Source: Rivularia sp. PCC 7116
GTDB taxonomy: Bacteria; Cyanobacteriota; Cyanobacteriia; Cyanobacteriales; Nostocaceae
Direction: 5' to 3'
Assembly (NCBI RefSeq): GCF_000316665.1
Contig: NC_019678.1
Span: 5,890,001-5,954,000, forward strand
DNA length: 64,000 bases
Shown here: positions 45,694 through 52,879 of the stretch, piece after piece
Position numbering within the stretch: the first letter of the stretch is position 1
Layout of the letters: the number at the start of each line of letters is the position of its first letter
Position numbers and translations under genes: made by a program
Notes under the pieces: model-generated
The model's input: only the letters and a program-made list of their open reading frames with translations
Told to the model about the DNA's origin: nothing
Databases searched by the model: none

Positions 45694-45733
45694 GTATGTT
45701 GGGTTGCGCTCCACTCCACCCAACCTACCTCCT
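45694..45733. repeat. TGTTGGGTTGCG...CCCAACCTAC repeat
   Basis: A short inverted-repeat element (TGTTGGGTTGCGCTCC and the complementary CCACCCAACCTAC), related to the GTAGGTTGGGTTAG family near 17 kb. Confidence 0.55.
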
Positions 45734-45793
45734 AATTCTTCACCGTATTTTCGGAATCTCGTTTCATTCAATAAATACGCTACGAAAAAATTT

Positions 45794-45826
45794 AGAAACC
45801 CGCTTTTTCCAAAAAACCGGGTTTCT
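45794..45826. terminator. Terminator-like hairpin AGAAACCCG...CGGGTTTCT
   Basis: AGAAACCCGCTTTTT and AAAAACCGGGTTTCT pair with one mismatch. It closely matches the terminator at 11477-11509 and could end the transcript of the LEA-like gene. Confidence 0.6.
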
Positions 45827-45845
45827 TTGCACCACATTTTTAGAA

Positions 45846-45948
45846 CCTCACCCCGTCCTAACGGACACCCCTCTCTTTGTTAAGGAGAAGGGAAGATAAG
45901 GAATTATTACACCCCTCTCCTTGATAAGGAGAGGGGAAGGGGTGAGGT
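45846..45948. repeat. CCTCACCCC...GGGGTGAGG repeat
   Basis: Outer arms CCTCACCCCGTCC and GGGGAAGGGGTGAGG enclose CTCTCCTTGATAAGGAGAG. A degenerate copy is at 46561-46617 and a copy split by a MITE is at 9827-10092. Confidence 0.7.
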
Positions 45949-46021
45949 TTTTCAAAAACACCCAAAATGACCGAAAATAATCGAGGTAAATCCTATTCAA
46001 ACCTTGAGGAATAATTTTCCA

Positions 46022-46483
46022 ATGTCATTAATGTCTCGCTTTATTTCTATATTTTGCGTACTATTCCTAAGCTTAGCTAGTCTTTTAATCTTTCCTAATG
46101 CGACTTTAGCGGTAGGAATTAGTGAAAATCATCTTGATTTCTGTCCAGCTTCCCCAAATTGCGTTGTTAGTCAAAATGGTGACGAAAAGCACGCTATTAA
46201 GCCGATTCCCTACCATGTAGATCGCGACAAAGCCAAAGAAACTTTACTCAAAGTTCTTACAGTTGTTCCTCGTACAGAAGTTGTAGAACAACAAGATAAT
46301 TACATTCATGCTCTTTCTAAAAGCAGAATTTTTAAATTTACTGACGACGTAGAATTTTACTTTCCCACCGATGAAAACGTGATTCATGTTCGTTCTGCAT
46401 CTCGTGTAGGAGAATCAGATTTAGGAGTCAACCGCAGACGTATCGAACAGATTCGTCTAGCTATGCAAGATTTGAAAGTTTAG
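46022..46483 (+). CDS. DUF1499 exported protein
   Basis: 153 residues from the ATG at 46022 (an in-frame TTG at 46004 and ATG at 46031 are alternatives; TTGAGGAATAA gives a ribosome-binding site for 46022). A signal peptide is followed by a DUF1499 domain with CPASPNCVVSQ near the N-terminus and FYFPTDENVIHVRSASRVGE followed by DLGVNRRRIEQIR at the end. DUF1499 proteins are common in photosynthetic organisms, including thylakoid lumen; the molecular role is unknown. Single gene. Confidence 0.85.
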   Translation: MSLMSRFISIFCVLFLSLASLLIFPNATLAVGISENHLDFCPASPNCVVSQNGDEKHAIKPIPYHVDRDKAKETLLKVLTVVPRTEVVEQQDNYIHALSKSRIFKFTDDVEFYFPTDENVIHVRSASRVGESDLGVNRRRIEQIRLAMQDLKV

Positions 46484-46560
46484 ATACTTCCTTTGTAGTA
46501 CTGCTTTACTGTATGTGGTGCGTTACGCTGCGCGATAACACACCCTACTTCGGCAACCCC

Positions 46561-46617
46561 CATTCCTTTCCCTTATCCAAAACATCGGAGAGGGGTGCCC
46601 GCAGGGCGGGGTGAGGT
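46561..46617. repeat. Degenerate copy of the GGGGTGAGG repeat
   Basis: TTTCCCTTATCCAAAACATC, then GGAGAGGGGTGCCC and GGGCGGGGTGAGG: the right half of the repeat seen at 45846-45948. Confidence 0.55.
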
Positions 46618-46663
46618 TTCAAAATGTATTCTACACAGGTAAAATTGCTGTTTTTATGTAAAT

Positions 46664-46692
46664 TCTTGTGGTGCGGGCATCCCTGCCCGCCC
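46664..46692. repeat. GCGGGCATCCCTGCCCGC palindrome
   Basis: Inverted copy of the palindrome at 6111-6140, with CTTGTGG in place of the CCACAAG flank. Confidence 0.65.
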
Positions 46693-46707
46693 TAACTAAA
46701 ATTCATC

Positions 46708-46920
46708 TTACTGCTTATCTTTACTAGCACAAGGATTCTTACTAGCGCAGGGATTTTCTTTACTAGCACAAGGATTCTTCTTACCAGCACAGGGATCGAC
46801 TTGATCTGTAGTTTCCGAACCATCGTTAGTCTTTCCAGCGCAAGGGTTAGCACATCCAACTACAATTCCTAAACTCAGCAAAGAAACTGCTGTAAGCGTA
46901 GCCAAATAATTAACTTTCAT
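46708..46920 (-). CDS. Small Cys-repeat lipoprotein
   Basis: 70 residues. An N-terminal signal with lipobox LGIVVGC gives a mature lipoprotein of about 48 residues made of five (N/D)PCA(G/S)K repeats. Cys in regular NPCAxK units suggests metal binding or disulfide cross-linking, but no function is proven for this type of protein. It is 92 bases downstream of the cupin gene on the same strand and near the CoaR-like and chelatase-like genes. It is too short for domain recognition; confidence in the gene is fair because of the lipobox and repeats. Confidence 0.7.
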   Translation of the reverse strand: MKVNYLATLTAVSLLSLGIVVGCANPCAGKTNDGSETTDQVDPCAGKKNPCASKENPCASKNPCASKDKQ

Positions 46921-47012
46921 AAAGCTTCTCCTACTAATAGATTAGAACCCATTAGTTATACAAAACTAATATCTAAATGGATTCATTTTTTTTTTAACAG
47001 GGAAACTATACC

Positions 47013-47615
47013 TTAAAAATTTGTTGCCGTATAGTTAATTGGGTTAAATTCATAACGTTGGTCGTAGTTGGTTTCGCCGTATATATTAAAACTAACCGTT
47101 GGTTCATCACCTACAACTTCTACGTGATGAATGGCATCGCCAGTAAAACTAATAATGTCACCAGGAGAAAGAGTTAATTCCCCTGCTTTTTCAATCCGTT
47201 CGCTATTATCTGCTTTCTTCCAAACAATATTTTTTTCCTCTCCACTCAAGATTGCTACAACTCCCCAAGTTGCATGGTTATGAATTGGCGAAACAGAACC
47301 AGGCAACCAAACTACTGTTTGTACCGTTAGGGGAAAATCCGGTTCGTCGTAAAGAGTTGTAACAGACCAACCCGTATCTGCATCTGCCTCTAAGTACTCA
47401 TAGTGCAGCCATTCCGAACTGTTAAGCAACCGCCGTACTAAAGGACGGATTTGTTCAAGTCGCTGTATATCGTCACTAGTATTTTGCAGAATATCCTCTA
47501 AATTAGTCAAAAAGCGAAACAACCGGTAGGGATTTTCGGGTAGTTCGGTTTCCTCAATAACTTCCCTAGCTTCACATTCTCCATCATCCGTTAGCAACCA
47601 ATCTTGATTCATCAT
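47013..47615 (-). CDS. Cupin-fold protein, cysteine dioxygenase-like
   Basis: 200 residues. The cupin metal motif PIHNHATWGVVAILSGEE supplies two His and a Glu, and the later DAIHHVEVVGDEPTVSFNIY supplies the third His. This pattern is that of cysteine dioxygenase-type cupins (Fe(II)). The N-terminal 70 residues are an acidic helical segment. Substrate is not certain; thiol dioxygenation is the best guess. It is on the same strand as the CoaR-like gene upstream, separated by 132 bases containing a heptamer array. Confidence 0.8.
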   Translation of the reverse strand: MMNQDWLLTDDGECEAREVIEETELPENPYRLFRFLTNLEDILQNTSDDIQRLEQIRPLVRRLLNSSEWLHYEYLEADADTGWSVTTLYDEPDFPLTVQTVVWLPGSVSPIHNHATWGVVAILSGEEKNIVWKKADNSERIEKAGELTLSPGDIISFTGDAIHHVEVVGDEPTVSFNIYGETNYDQRYEFNPINYTATNF

Positions 47616-47724
47616 TTGAGGTTAAAGGTTAAAGGTTAAAGGTATTAATAATAGAAATTGTCGCAATTGTCACAAGAATAAGCTGGTGCGTGACACTGCA
47701 AAAGCTATTGCTGAATAATTAATC

Positions 47725-47756
47725 TTTCACTGCTCACTGTTCACTGCTCACTGACG
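47725..47756. repeat. CACTGCT/CACTGTT heptamer array
   Basis: Four heptamers ending at the stop codon of the CoaR-like gene. Confidence 0.6.
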
Positions 47757-48860
47757 ATGACTCAAATAACAATGACAATCAGGTCTTTCAATCAACGAAC
47801 CTACTAAAGCATTTAAAGCCACTGCTGCCAACAATCCACCACCAAGGGTTCCCACAGTGGTAATATACTCCACTTTTGAATTCATTAAACGACGTTTCGA
47901 GAAAGGTGCATGATTGAAACCGATAGGCATTCCTATAATTAAAGATGGTTGTAACTCTTCTTCTTCTACAAGTTTCAATGCTGACATCAACACCGATGGT
48001 GCATAACCAATAACTAATATACAGCCCGGTTTTAACTGCTTTAACTTTTCAAGCCATTCTTTATCTTGCCAAAACTTTCTTTCTGCTTCATCAACGCTAT
48101 GAATGTGGGGATCGTCAATTAAAGTCTTGACATTTGCGCCTAAATGTCTAATACGTGTACGATCGAGTGCTGCAAAAACTGGGGAGACATCAGCAACAAT
48201 CTCGCAGTCTTCGTTGAGGTTATGTCTGGCTGCAACTATTGCATCTTTACTTAATCTGACAAAGTTTACCAAGCTGACATCACCGCAAGCAAACACTAGC
48301 TTGGAAAGTAAATCTTTTTCAATTTCGTTTTTTTTAGATAAATCTGGCAATATTTGCTGTAGCGACTCGCTAAAATCTTCGGGTTGAATATTTTGTGTTG
48401 CATGTAAACCATCCCAAAGTCGATCTAAATCTTGCAAACCAAAAGCTGATTCTATTTCTACTTGTTTTAATTGCTCTAATGCTTGTAGCTGAGTATCTTG
48501 AGAACCTTTATCCCTTAACAAAAATTCTTCTAAAGCCGATGCTGTTTGTCGCAATCGCGCTAACTGCTCCGTAACCGAATGATATTGCTGTTGCAATTGG
48601 GAAGCCAAAGCATCGAAACTCATCATCTCCGGAGAATTCAATAATTGACGAATATCGTCTAATTGAAAACCTTGAGATTTCAACGCCAAAATTCGCCGCA
48701 ACTGCTGCACGTCAGCATCAGTATACAGACGATAATTACCGGAGGAACGTTGCGCTTCTGGTAGTAACCCCAACTTGTGATAATGCCTAACCATCCTCGG
48801 AGTCAAACCACCACCAACTATAACCGTAAGTTGTTTGATTGTTAGGTGTTTGTTTGCCAT
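47748..48860 (-). CDS. coaR: CoaR-like MerR regulator fused to precorrin isomerase
   Basis: 370 residues. Residues 1-75 are a MerR winged-helix domain (TPRMVRHYHKLGLLPEAQRS then SGNYRLYTDADVQQLRRILA), 80-125 a coiled coil, and 175-355 a precorrin-8X methylmutase (CobH/CbiC)-like domain (VACGDVSLVNFV, IVADVSPVFAALDRTRI, LIIGMPIGFNHA). The C-terminus carries Cys362-His363-Cys364, the motif that senses cobalt in Synechocystis CoaR, which activates the cobalt-exporting ATPase gene coaT. The expected role is Co-dependent transcription activation. No coaT is in the window. The chelatase-like gene lies upstream on the same strand, 227 bases away. Confidence 0.82.
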   Translation of the reverse strand: MANKHLTIKQLTVIVGGGLTPRMVRHYHKLGLLPEAQRSSGNYRLYTDADVQQLRRILALKSQGFQLDDIRQLLNSPEMMSFDALASQLQQQYHSVTEQLARLRQTASALEEFLLRDKGSQDTQLQALEQLKQVEIESAFGLQDLDRLWDGLHATQNIQPEDFSESLQQILPDLSKKNEIEKDLLSKLVFACGDVSLVNFVRLSKDAIVAARHNLNEDCEIVADVSPVFAALDRTRIRHLGANVKTLIDDPHIHSVDEAERKFWQDKEWLEKLKQLKPGCILVIGYAPSVLMSALKLVEEEELQPSLIIGMPIGFNHAPFSKRRLMNSKVEYITTVGTLGGGLLAAVALNALVGSLIERPDCHCYLSHRQ

Positions 48861-48887
48861 TTATGTATTTTAACGGAATTAGGAATT

Positions 48888-48930
48888 TGGGAATTGGGAA
48901 TTGGGCATGGGGCATTGGGCATTGGGCATA
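48888..48930. repeat. GGGAATT/GGGCATT heptamer array
   Basis: Five to six heptamers upstream of the CoaR-like gene, in the position where its promoter would be expected. Confidence 0.6.
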
Positions 48931-48956
48931 GAGTTCTGATATACAAATAAAAAAAA

Positions 48957-48985
48957 GGGCGGGCAAGATGCCCACCCCACAAGAG
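48957..48985. repeat. GGGCGGGCAAGATGCCCACCCC palindrome
   Basis: Third member of the palindrome family at 6111 and 46664, including the CCACAAGAG flank. Confidence 0.6.
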
Positions 48986-49087
48986 TTGTTTTATTTTCTT
49001 TTCAAATATGGGATTAAAAGCTAAGGGAAAAGCAAGGGAGATTAGAAAATATTACCAATGCCTTATGCCTCATGCCCTATTCCCAAT

Positions 49088-50278
49088 CTAATGATGATGA
49101 TGGTGATGAGCAACTGCTTGTGAAGGATTAATTGCTGCTGCTTCTTCTGATAATAATTCTTCTATGTGAGAATCAGCCCATTGGGCAGCCATAATCATAA
49201 ATTCATGATGGTCGTTGACGCAATCCATCTGAATGCAGTTTACATTCTTATGCTTTTTCTCAACGTTATGGATAATGTGATGTACGTCTAAGAGAGTCTC
49301 ATGATTTTCTGTAGCAAAGCCGATAGGCATATACACTATTGCTTTTGCACCTATTTGAATTAGGTTTTTAGCTGCTTGCTCGGCATTTGGTTGAGTCCAT
49401 TCAATCAAAGGTGTGTCGTGATTGAGCCAACCTACAGAAATTAAGGGATAACGGTTAATTAATTCTTCACGGACTAAATCGTAAAGTATTTGAGATTCGG
49501 TAATACCGGAAGTGAATCCTTTGGCTTTGTGGGGACAGCCGTGATTCATTAATACGATACCAATTTCTGAAGGAAGATAAGCGTTTGCTAATTCGGCAGA
49601 TATCTTTTCTTCTACAAGTTTCGCCAACAACTTGATGTATTTGGGTTCGTTATAGAAAGTAGGAATGTAGCGCTGTGCTTTTAGCCAATGCTCTTCACCT
49701 TCAGCCATCTGAGATAAGCCTTTATTGACTTGTTCTAAAGCGATACCGCTGGTAAAGATGGAATCTACTACAAGTAAAGGATAAATTAAGAGCTTATCAA
49801 AGCCTTGGTTACGAATTTCCGCTAACACTTGATGGGGAAGATGGGGAGCGCAAAAGTTGAAAGCCTTGAAAACCTGTACTTTATCACCCCATTTTTCTTG
49901 TAGCTGCTGTTCTATCCCAGCGCGTTGCTTTTCAAAGATGGCGTTGTGGGGAGAAATGAAATTATCGTGTGTATGTCCCCATTCATGGAGATCGAACATT
50001 GCCAACATCTTTGCTAGAGGAGGGTAAATCCAGGTGGGTACCGGTGCAAACTTTGCTGTAAGTAAATTCAAAGCTTGCTCGTTATAGTTGGCAAAATCTT
50101 CGTAGCTTTCTACTTCACCGTAACCCATTAGTAGTACGGCTACTCGATTTTGTGCTGGTAGATGCTCGTGGGTATGTTGGATTTTTTCTGGTGTAGTTAC
50201 CACTATTAATTCCTCTGTGCAACCTTGGTAGTAATATTTTACTGCTTTAGTGTAGTTAATAATCCCATCCCAGGGCAT
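49088..50278 (-). CDS. Ferrochelatase/class II chelatase-like protein with C-terminal His6
   Basis: 396 residues. The fold matches class II chelatases (ferrochelatase, CbiX/SirB): NRVAVLLMGYGEVES as first strand, LPHQVLAEIRNQGFDKLLIY and GIVLMNHGCPHKAKGFTSGI as the second-half landmarks, and KAIVYMPIGFATENHETLLD with the conserved His/Glu. These enzymes insert a divalent metal into a tetrapyrrole. The protein ends AVAHHHHHH, six His encoded by mixed CAT/CAC codons, a natural metal-binding tail. It lies upstream of the CoaR-like gene and could be its target or partner in cobalt or nickel handling; that is inference. It is not the housekeeping ferrochelatase by length and sequence. Confidence 0.75.
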   Translation of the reverse strand: MPWDGIINYTKAVKYYYQGCTEELIVVTTPEKIQHTHEHLPAQNRVAVLLMGYGEVESYEDFANYNEQALNLLTAKFAPVPTWIYPPLAKMLAMFDLHEWGHTHDNFISPHNAIFEKQRAGIEQQLQEKWGDKVQVFKAFNFCAPHLPHQVLAEIRNQGFDKLLIYPLLVVDSIFTSGIALEQVNKGLSQMAEGEEHWLKAQRYIPTFYNEPKYIKLLAKLVEEKISAELANAYLPSEIGIVLMNHGCPHKAKGFTSGITESQILYDLVREELINRYPLISVGWLNHDTPLIEWTQPNAEQAAKNLIQIGAKAIVYMPIGFATENHETLLDVHHIIHNVEKKHKNVNCIQMDCVNDHHEFMIMAAQWADSHIEELLSEEAAAINPSQAVAHHHHHH

Positions 50279-50397
50279 AGGATTGCTGATAATTACACAT
50301 TTAGAGTTTTAATTACATACCCCTTTATCTTTTGATAAAAAAATTTACCATTTATTAGTCAACTGTAATATTTCTGTTTTTCAGTTATTAATTACTG

Positions 50398-50416
50398 TTA
50401 ACTGCTAACCAGTTAA
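50398..50416. promoter_or_regulatory. Perfect inverted repeat TTAACTG-N5-CAGTTAA
   Basis: A 7-base perfect dyad with a 5-base spacer, about 120 bases from the chelatase start and 195 bases from the hydrolase start. A possible operator; the binding protein is unknown. Confidence 0.4.
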
Positions 50417-50478
50417 GAGATAAAATGATAAAAAACTTTATATTTATCAAAAACAGTTGTGTTTACCGACCTACTTCT

Positions 50479-50509
50479 AAAAAAAATGGGCAGGCTGCCC
50501 ATTTTTTTT
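50479..50509. terminator. Bidirectional Rho-independent terminator
   Basis: AAAAAAAATGGGCAG-G-CTGCCCATTTTTTTTT: a perfect palindrome with an A run before and a T run after it. It lies between divergent genes, so it does not terminate either of them. Confidence 0.88.
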
Positions 50510-50609
50510 TATAGAGGAATTGTGACAAATGCTTTTTTGTTTAAAAGTTATATCGATAGCAATCTAAATTGTTAGCAAATCAATTTTGTAAATCCTTTAG
50601 CAAAAACAA

Positions 50610-51176
50610 ATGAACGTAATTATTTGTCCCGGAATTCACGAATCAAGCTTGACGCAAAACTTCATCAAATGTTTATTAGAAACAGATTCTAATCGCTTAT
50701 CTAACAATAAGTCAGTGAATATACTGGAATTTCCGGCAAATAATCTATCAGTTTTATCGGGATTTCATATTTGGCAGTTCTTACGAGAGAGTTTAGCAGA
50801 TAAGCTAAAATCGCCTGTTGTGTTCATCGGCTTTAGTGCTGGTGTCGTTGGGGCAATTTCTGCCGCTAGTTTATGGCAGATTTTCGGAGGTAATGTTAAG
50901 GCTTTTATTGCTATAGATGGATGGATGGTACCAATACATGGTAATTTTCCTATCCATCGGATGAGTCATGATTACTTCACTCACTGGAGTTCTTGCTTGC
51001 TTGGTAGCAGTCATAATAACTTTTACGCACAACCTGCCGTAGAGCATTTAGAATTATGGCGATCGCCGTCAACTGTTGAAGGATATTCTGTAGATTCACC
51101 GTCAGGAGAATTACCTCTATCCCTTACTGGGGCTGAGTTTATCCAAATAGTATTAAAAAGTTATGAAGAGATTTAG
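50610..51176 (+). CDS. Small alpha/beta-hydrolase-like protein
   Basis: 188 residues. A nucleophile elbow GFSAG (Ser76) follows a strand (PVVFIGFSAGVVGAISA), typical of serine alpha/beta hydrolases, and the first strand reads NVIICPGIHESSLT. The protein is shorter than normal hydrolases and ends soon after the region where the catalytic His would be expected; several His (HRMSHDYFTHW) occur in the second half, but I cannot assign the triad. The start ATG is at 50610; GCAAAAACAA precedes it. It is the only gene on the plus strand before the MFS transporter. Function unknown. Confidence 0.65.
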   Translation: MNVIICPGIHESSLTQNFIKCLLETDSNRLSNNKSVNILEFPANNLSVLSGFHIWQFLRESLADKLKSPVVFIGFSAGVVGAISAASLWQIFGGNVKAFIAIDGWMVPIHGNFPIHRMSHDYFTHWSSCLLGSSHNNFYAQPAVEHLELWRSPSTVEGYSVDSPSGELPLSLTGAEFIQIVLKSYEEI

Positions 51177-51470
51177 TCCGGAAAAGCTTGAATACAAACG
51201 GGAGGAGAATTTATAAGTTAAAAGTTAGAAGTTAGGAATTTAGGATGAAAAGTTAAAAATATCGCAAATAATTCATAATTCATAATTTATAGTCTTAGAA
51301 AATGAATTTATGTAGTGGGAGCATCTTGCTACTTGCGACGAGAGAGTAAGAGACTTCCGCGACTAATCTTTTTTAGAATAAAAATGGCTACATAACTCAT
51401 AGCTTACAACTTTTAATTTACAACTTCTAACTTTCTCCCGGTAACGCAGTCACTAACCCCAATCGAACGA
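51177..51470. other. Intergenic region with inverted flanking repeats
   Basis: GGGAGGAG...AAGTTAAAAGTTAGAAGTT near 51200-51238 is mirrored by AACTTTTAATTTACAACTTC...TCTCCC near 51408-51439. The inverted heptamer-like ends enclose about 170 bases with no coding signal. Confidence 0.45.
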
Positions 51471-52730
51471 ATGTTTCCAACTGAACCTGCTGCTGTTAAT
51501 AAAGGATTTGGTGCGGTACTCAAAAACCGTAACTTTATGCTGGTATGGATCGGACAAATTATATGTCAGCTAGCAGACAAAATCTTTTTTGTTTTGACAA
51601 TTGCACTGCTTGAAAAGTACCCACTTGCAGCAGGTGTAGTTGAAGATGGTAGACGTGCGGATTTGTTTCTAGCCTTTACTTTACCAGCAATTTTGCTTGG
51701 TTCGCTAGGCGGTATCATTGTTGACCGCTTTCCTAAAAAGCCGATTATGATTGGCTCGGATTTACTACGCGGACTTTTAACTATAGCTATTCCGTTTTTA
51801 CCAAGAGAATTTTTGATTTTACTGGCAATTACTTTTGCTAATTCCGTAATTGTGCAATTTTTCGCGCCAGCCGAACAAGCTGCTATACCAATTCTGGTGA
51901 AGCGAGATAATTTAATGGCTGCCAATGCGCTATTTACCAGCACTATGATGGGTGCTATTATTATTGGCTTTGCTGTAGGCGAACCCCTATTAAGTTTGGG
52001 TAAAAATTGGCTAGGGGAAAGTTATGGACAAGAGCTTGTTGTGGGTGGGCTATATCTGATTTCTTCACTGATAAAAATACCTGTAAAGTTAAGGAGTAAA
52101 AAACCGACTTTTCAAGCAGAAAAAGTCAATCCTTTAACCGAATTTAAAGACTGCCTGCGCTATCTGAAGAAAAAGCGCTTGATTATGAACGCAATGGTGC
52201 AGCTAACCGCTTTATATTGTGTTTTCGCTGCTTTGGTTGCGTTGTCAATTCGATTGGCGGAAAAATTTGGTTTAAAAGAAAAACAATTTGGCTTTTTCCT
52301 GGCAGCAGCAGGTGTAGGAATGGTTTTAGGTGCTGGTATTTTAGGTCACTGGGGTGAAAGATTTCATCACAAACCTTTACCTTTATTTGGATTTTTAAGC
52401 ATGGCATTCGTATTAGCCGTGTTTACATTCATTTATAATTTACCTTTAGCTTTAGCGCTCAGTGTTTTATTAGGTTTGGGTGCTGCCTTGATTGCCGTAC
52501 CGATGCAAACACTAATTCAGCAGCAAACACCTCCAGAAATGCACGGTAAGATGTTTGGCTTCCAAAATCACGCGGTAAATATTGCTTTGACGGCACCCTT
52601 ACTAATTACAGAAAGATTGACAAATTATTTTGGTTTGCGAGTCGTACTTTTAGGAATAAGTTTTATAGTTGCCACTATTGGTATTTGGGCTTGGCGCAAT
52701 ACTCGTAAAGTTTTGAAAGATGTAATTTGA
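51471..52730 (+). CDS. Major facilitator superfamily transporter
   Basis: 419 residues with about twelve membrane spans. The N-terminal span includes NFMLVWIGQIICQLADKIFF, the loop between spans 2 and 3 has the MFS signature GGIIVDRFPKKPIMIGSDLLRG, and spans 6 and 7 are separated by a Lys-rich loop (KKKRL). It resembles the enterobactin-exporter/MFS_3 group. It should be an inner-membrane proton-coupled exporter; the substrate is unknown. It is on the same strand as ilvB but separated by 149 bases with heptamer units. Confidence 0.88.
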   Translation: MFPTEPAAVNKGFGAVLKNRNFMLVWIGQIICQLADKIFFVLTIALLEKYPLAAGVVEDGRRADLFLAFTLPAILLGSLGGIIVDRFPKKPIMIGSDLLRGLLTIAIPFLPREFLILLAITFANSVIVQFFAPAEQAAIPILVKRDNLMAANALFTSTMMGAIIIGFAVGEPLLSLGKNWLGESYGQELVVGGLYLISSLIKIPVKLRSKKPTFQAEKVNPLTEFKDCLRYLKKKRLIMNAMVQLTALYCVFAALVALSIRLAEKFGLKEKQFGFFLAAAGVGMVLGAGILGHWGERFHHKPLPLFGFLSMAFVLAVFTFIYNLPLALALSVLLGLGAALIAVPMQTLIQQQTPPEMHGKMFGFQNHAVNIALTAPLLITERLTNYFGLRVVLLGISFIVATIGIWAWRNTRKVLKDVI

Positions 52731-52732
52731 TT

Positions 52733-52772
52733 TGGGGCATAGGGCATTGGGCATTGGGTATCGGGGAATGGG
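52733..52772. repeat. GGGCATA/GGGCATT heptamer array
   Basis: Four to five heptamers between the MFS gene and ilvB. Confidence 0.6.
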
Positions 52773-52879
52773 CAAGTCCTGAAAATAGACTTATTTCTAA
52801 ACTTGTGCATAGGGTATTAAAATGAAGTTTCAACTACAAATTTTTTTAAAGTTAAGTACGATATTAACTGAGGTTTGCC

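Larger units (their letters stand above)
50279..50609. promoter_or_regulatory. Divergent region with dyad and terminator
   Basis: 331 bases between the divergent chelatase and hydrolase genes. It holds an exact inverted repeat TTAACTG-CTAAC-CAGTTAA (50398-50416), a TGATAAA...TTTATCA dyad (50426-50449), and a strong terminator (50479-50509). A terminator between divergent genes implies a further short transcript. Confidence 0.5.

Noticed and set aside
49088-49108. His6 as cloning-vector artefact
   Set aside because: No vector linker or tag-associated sequence is present, the codons are mixed, and native intergenic repeats follow.
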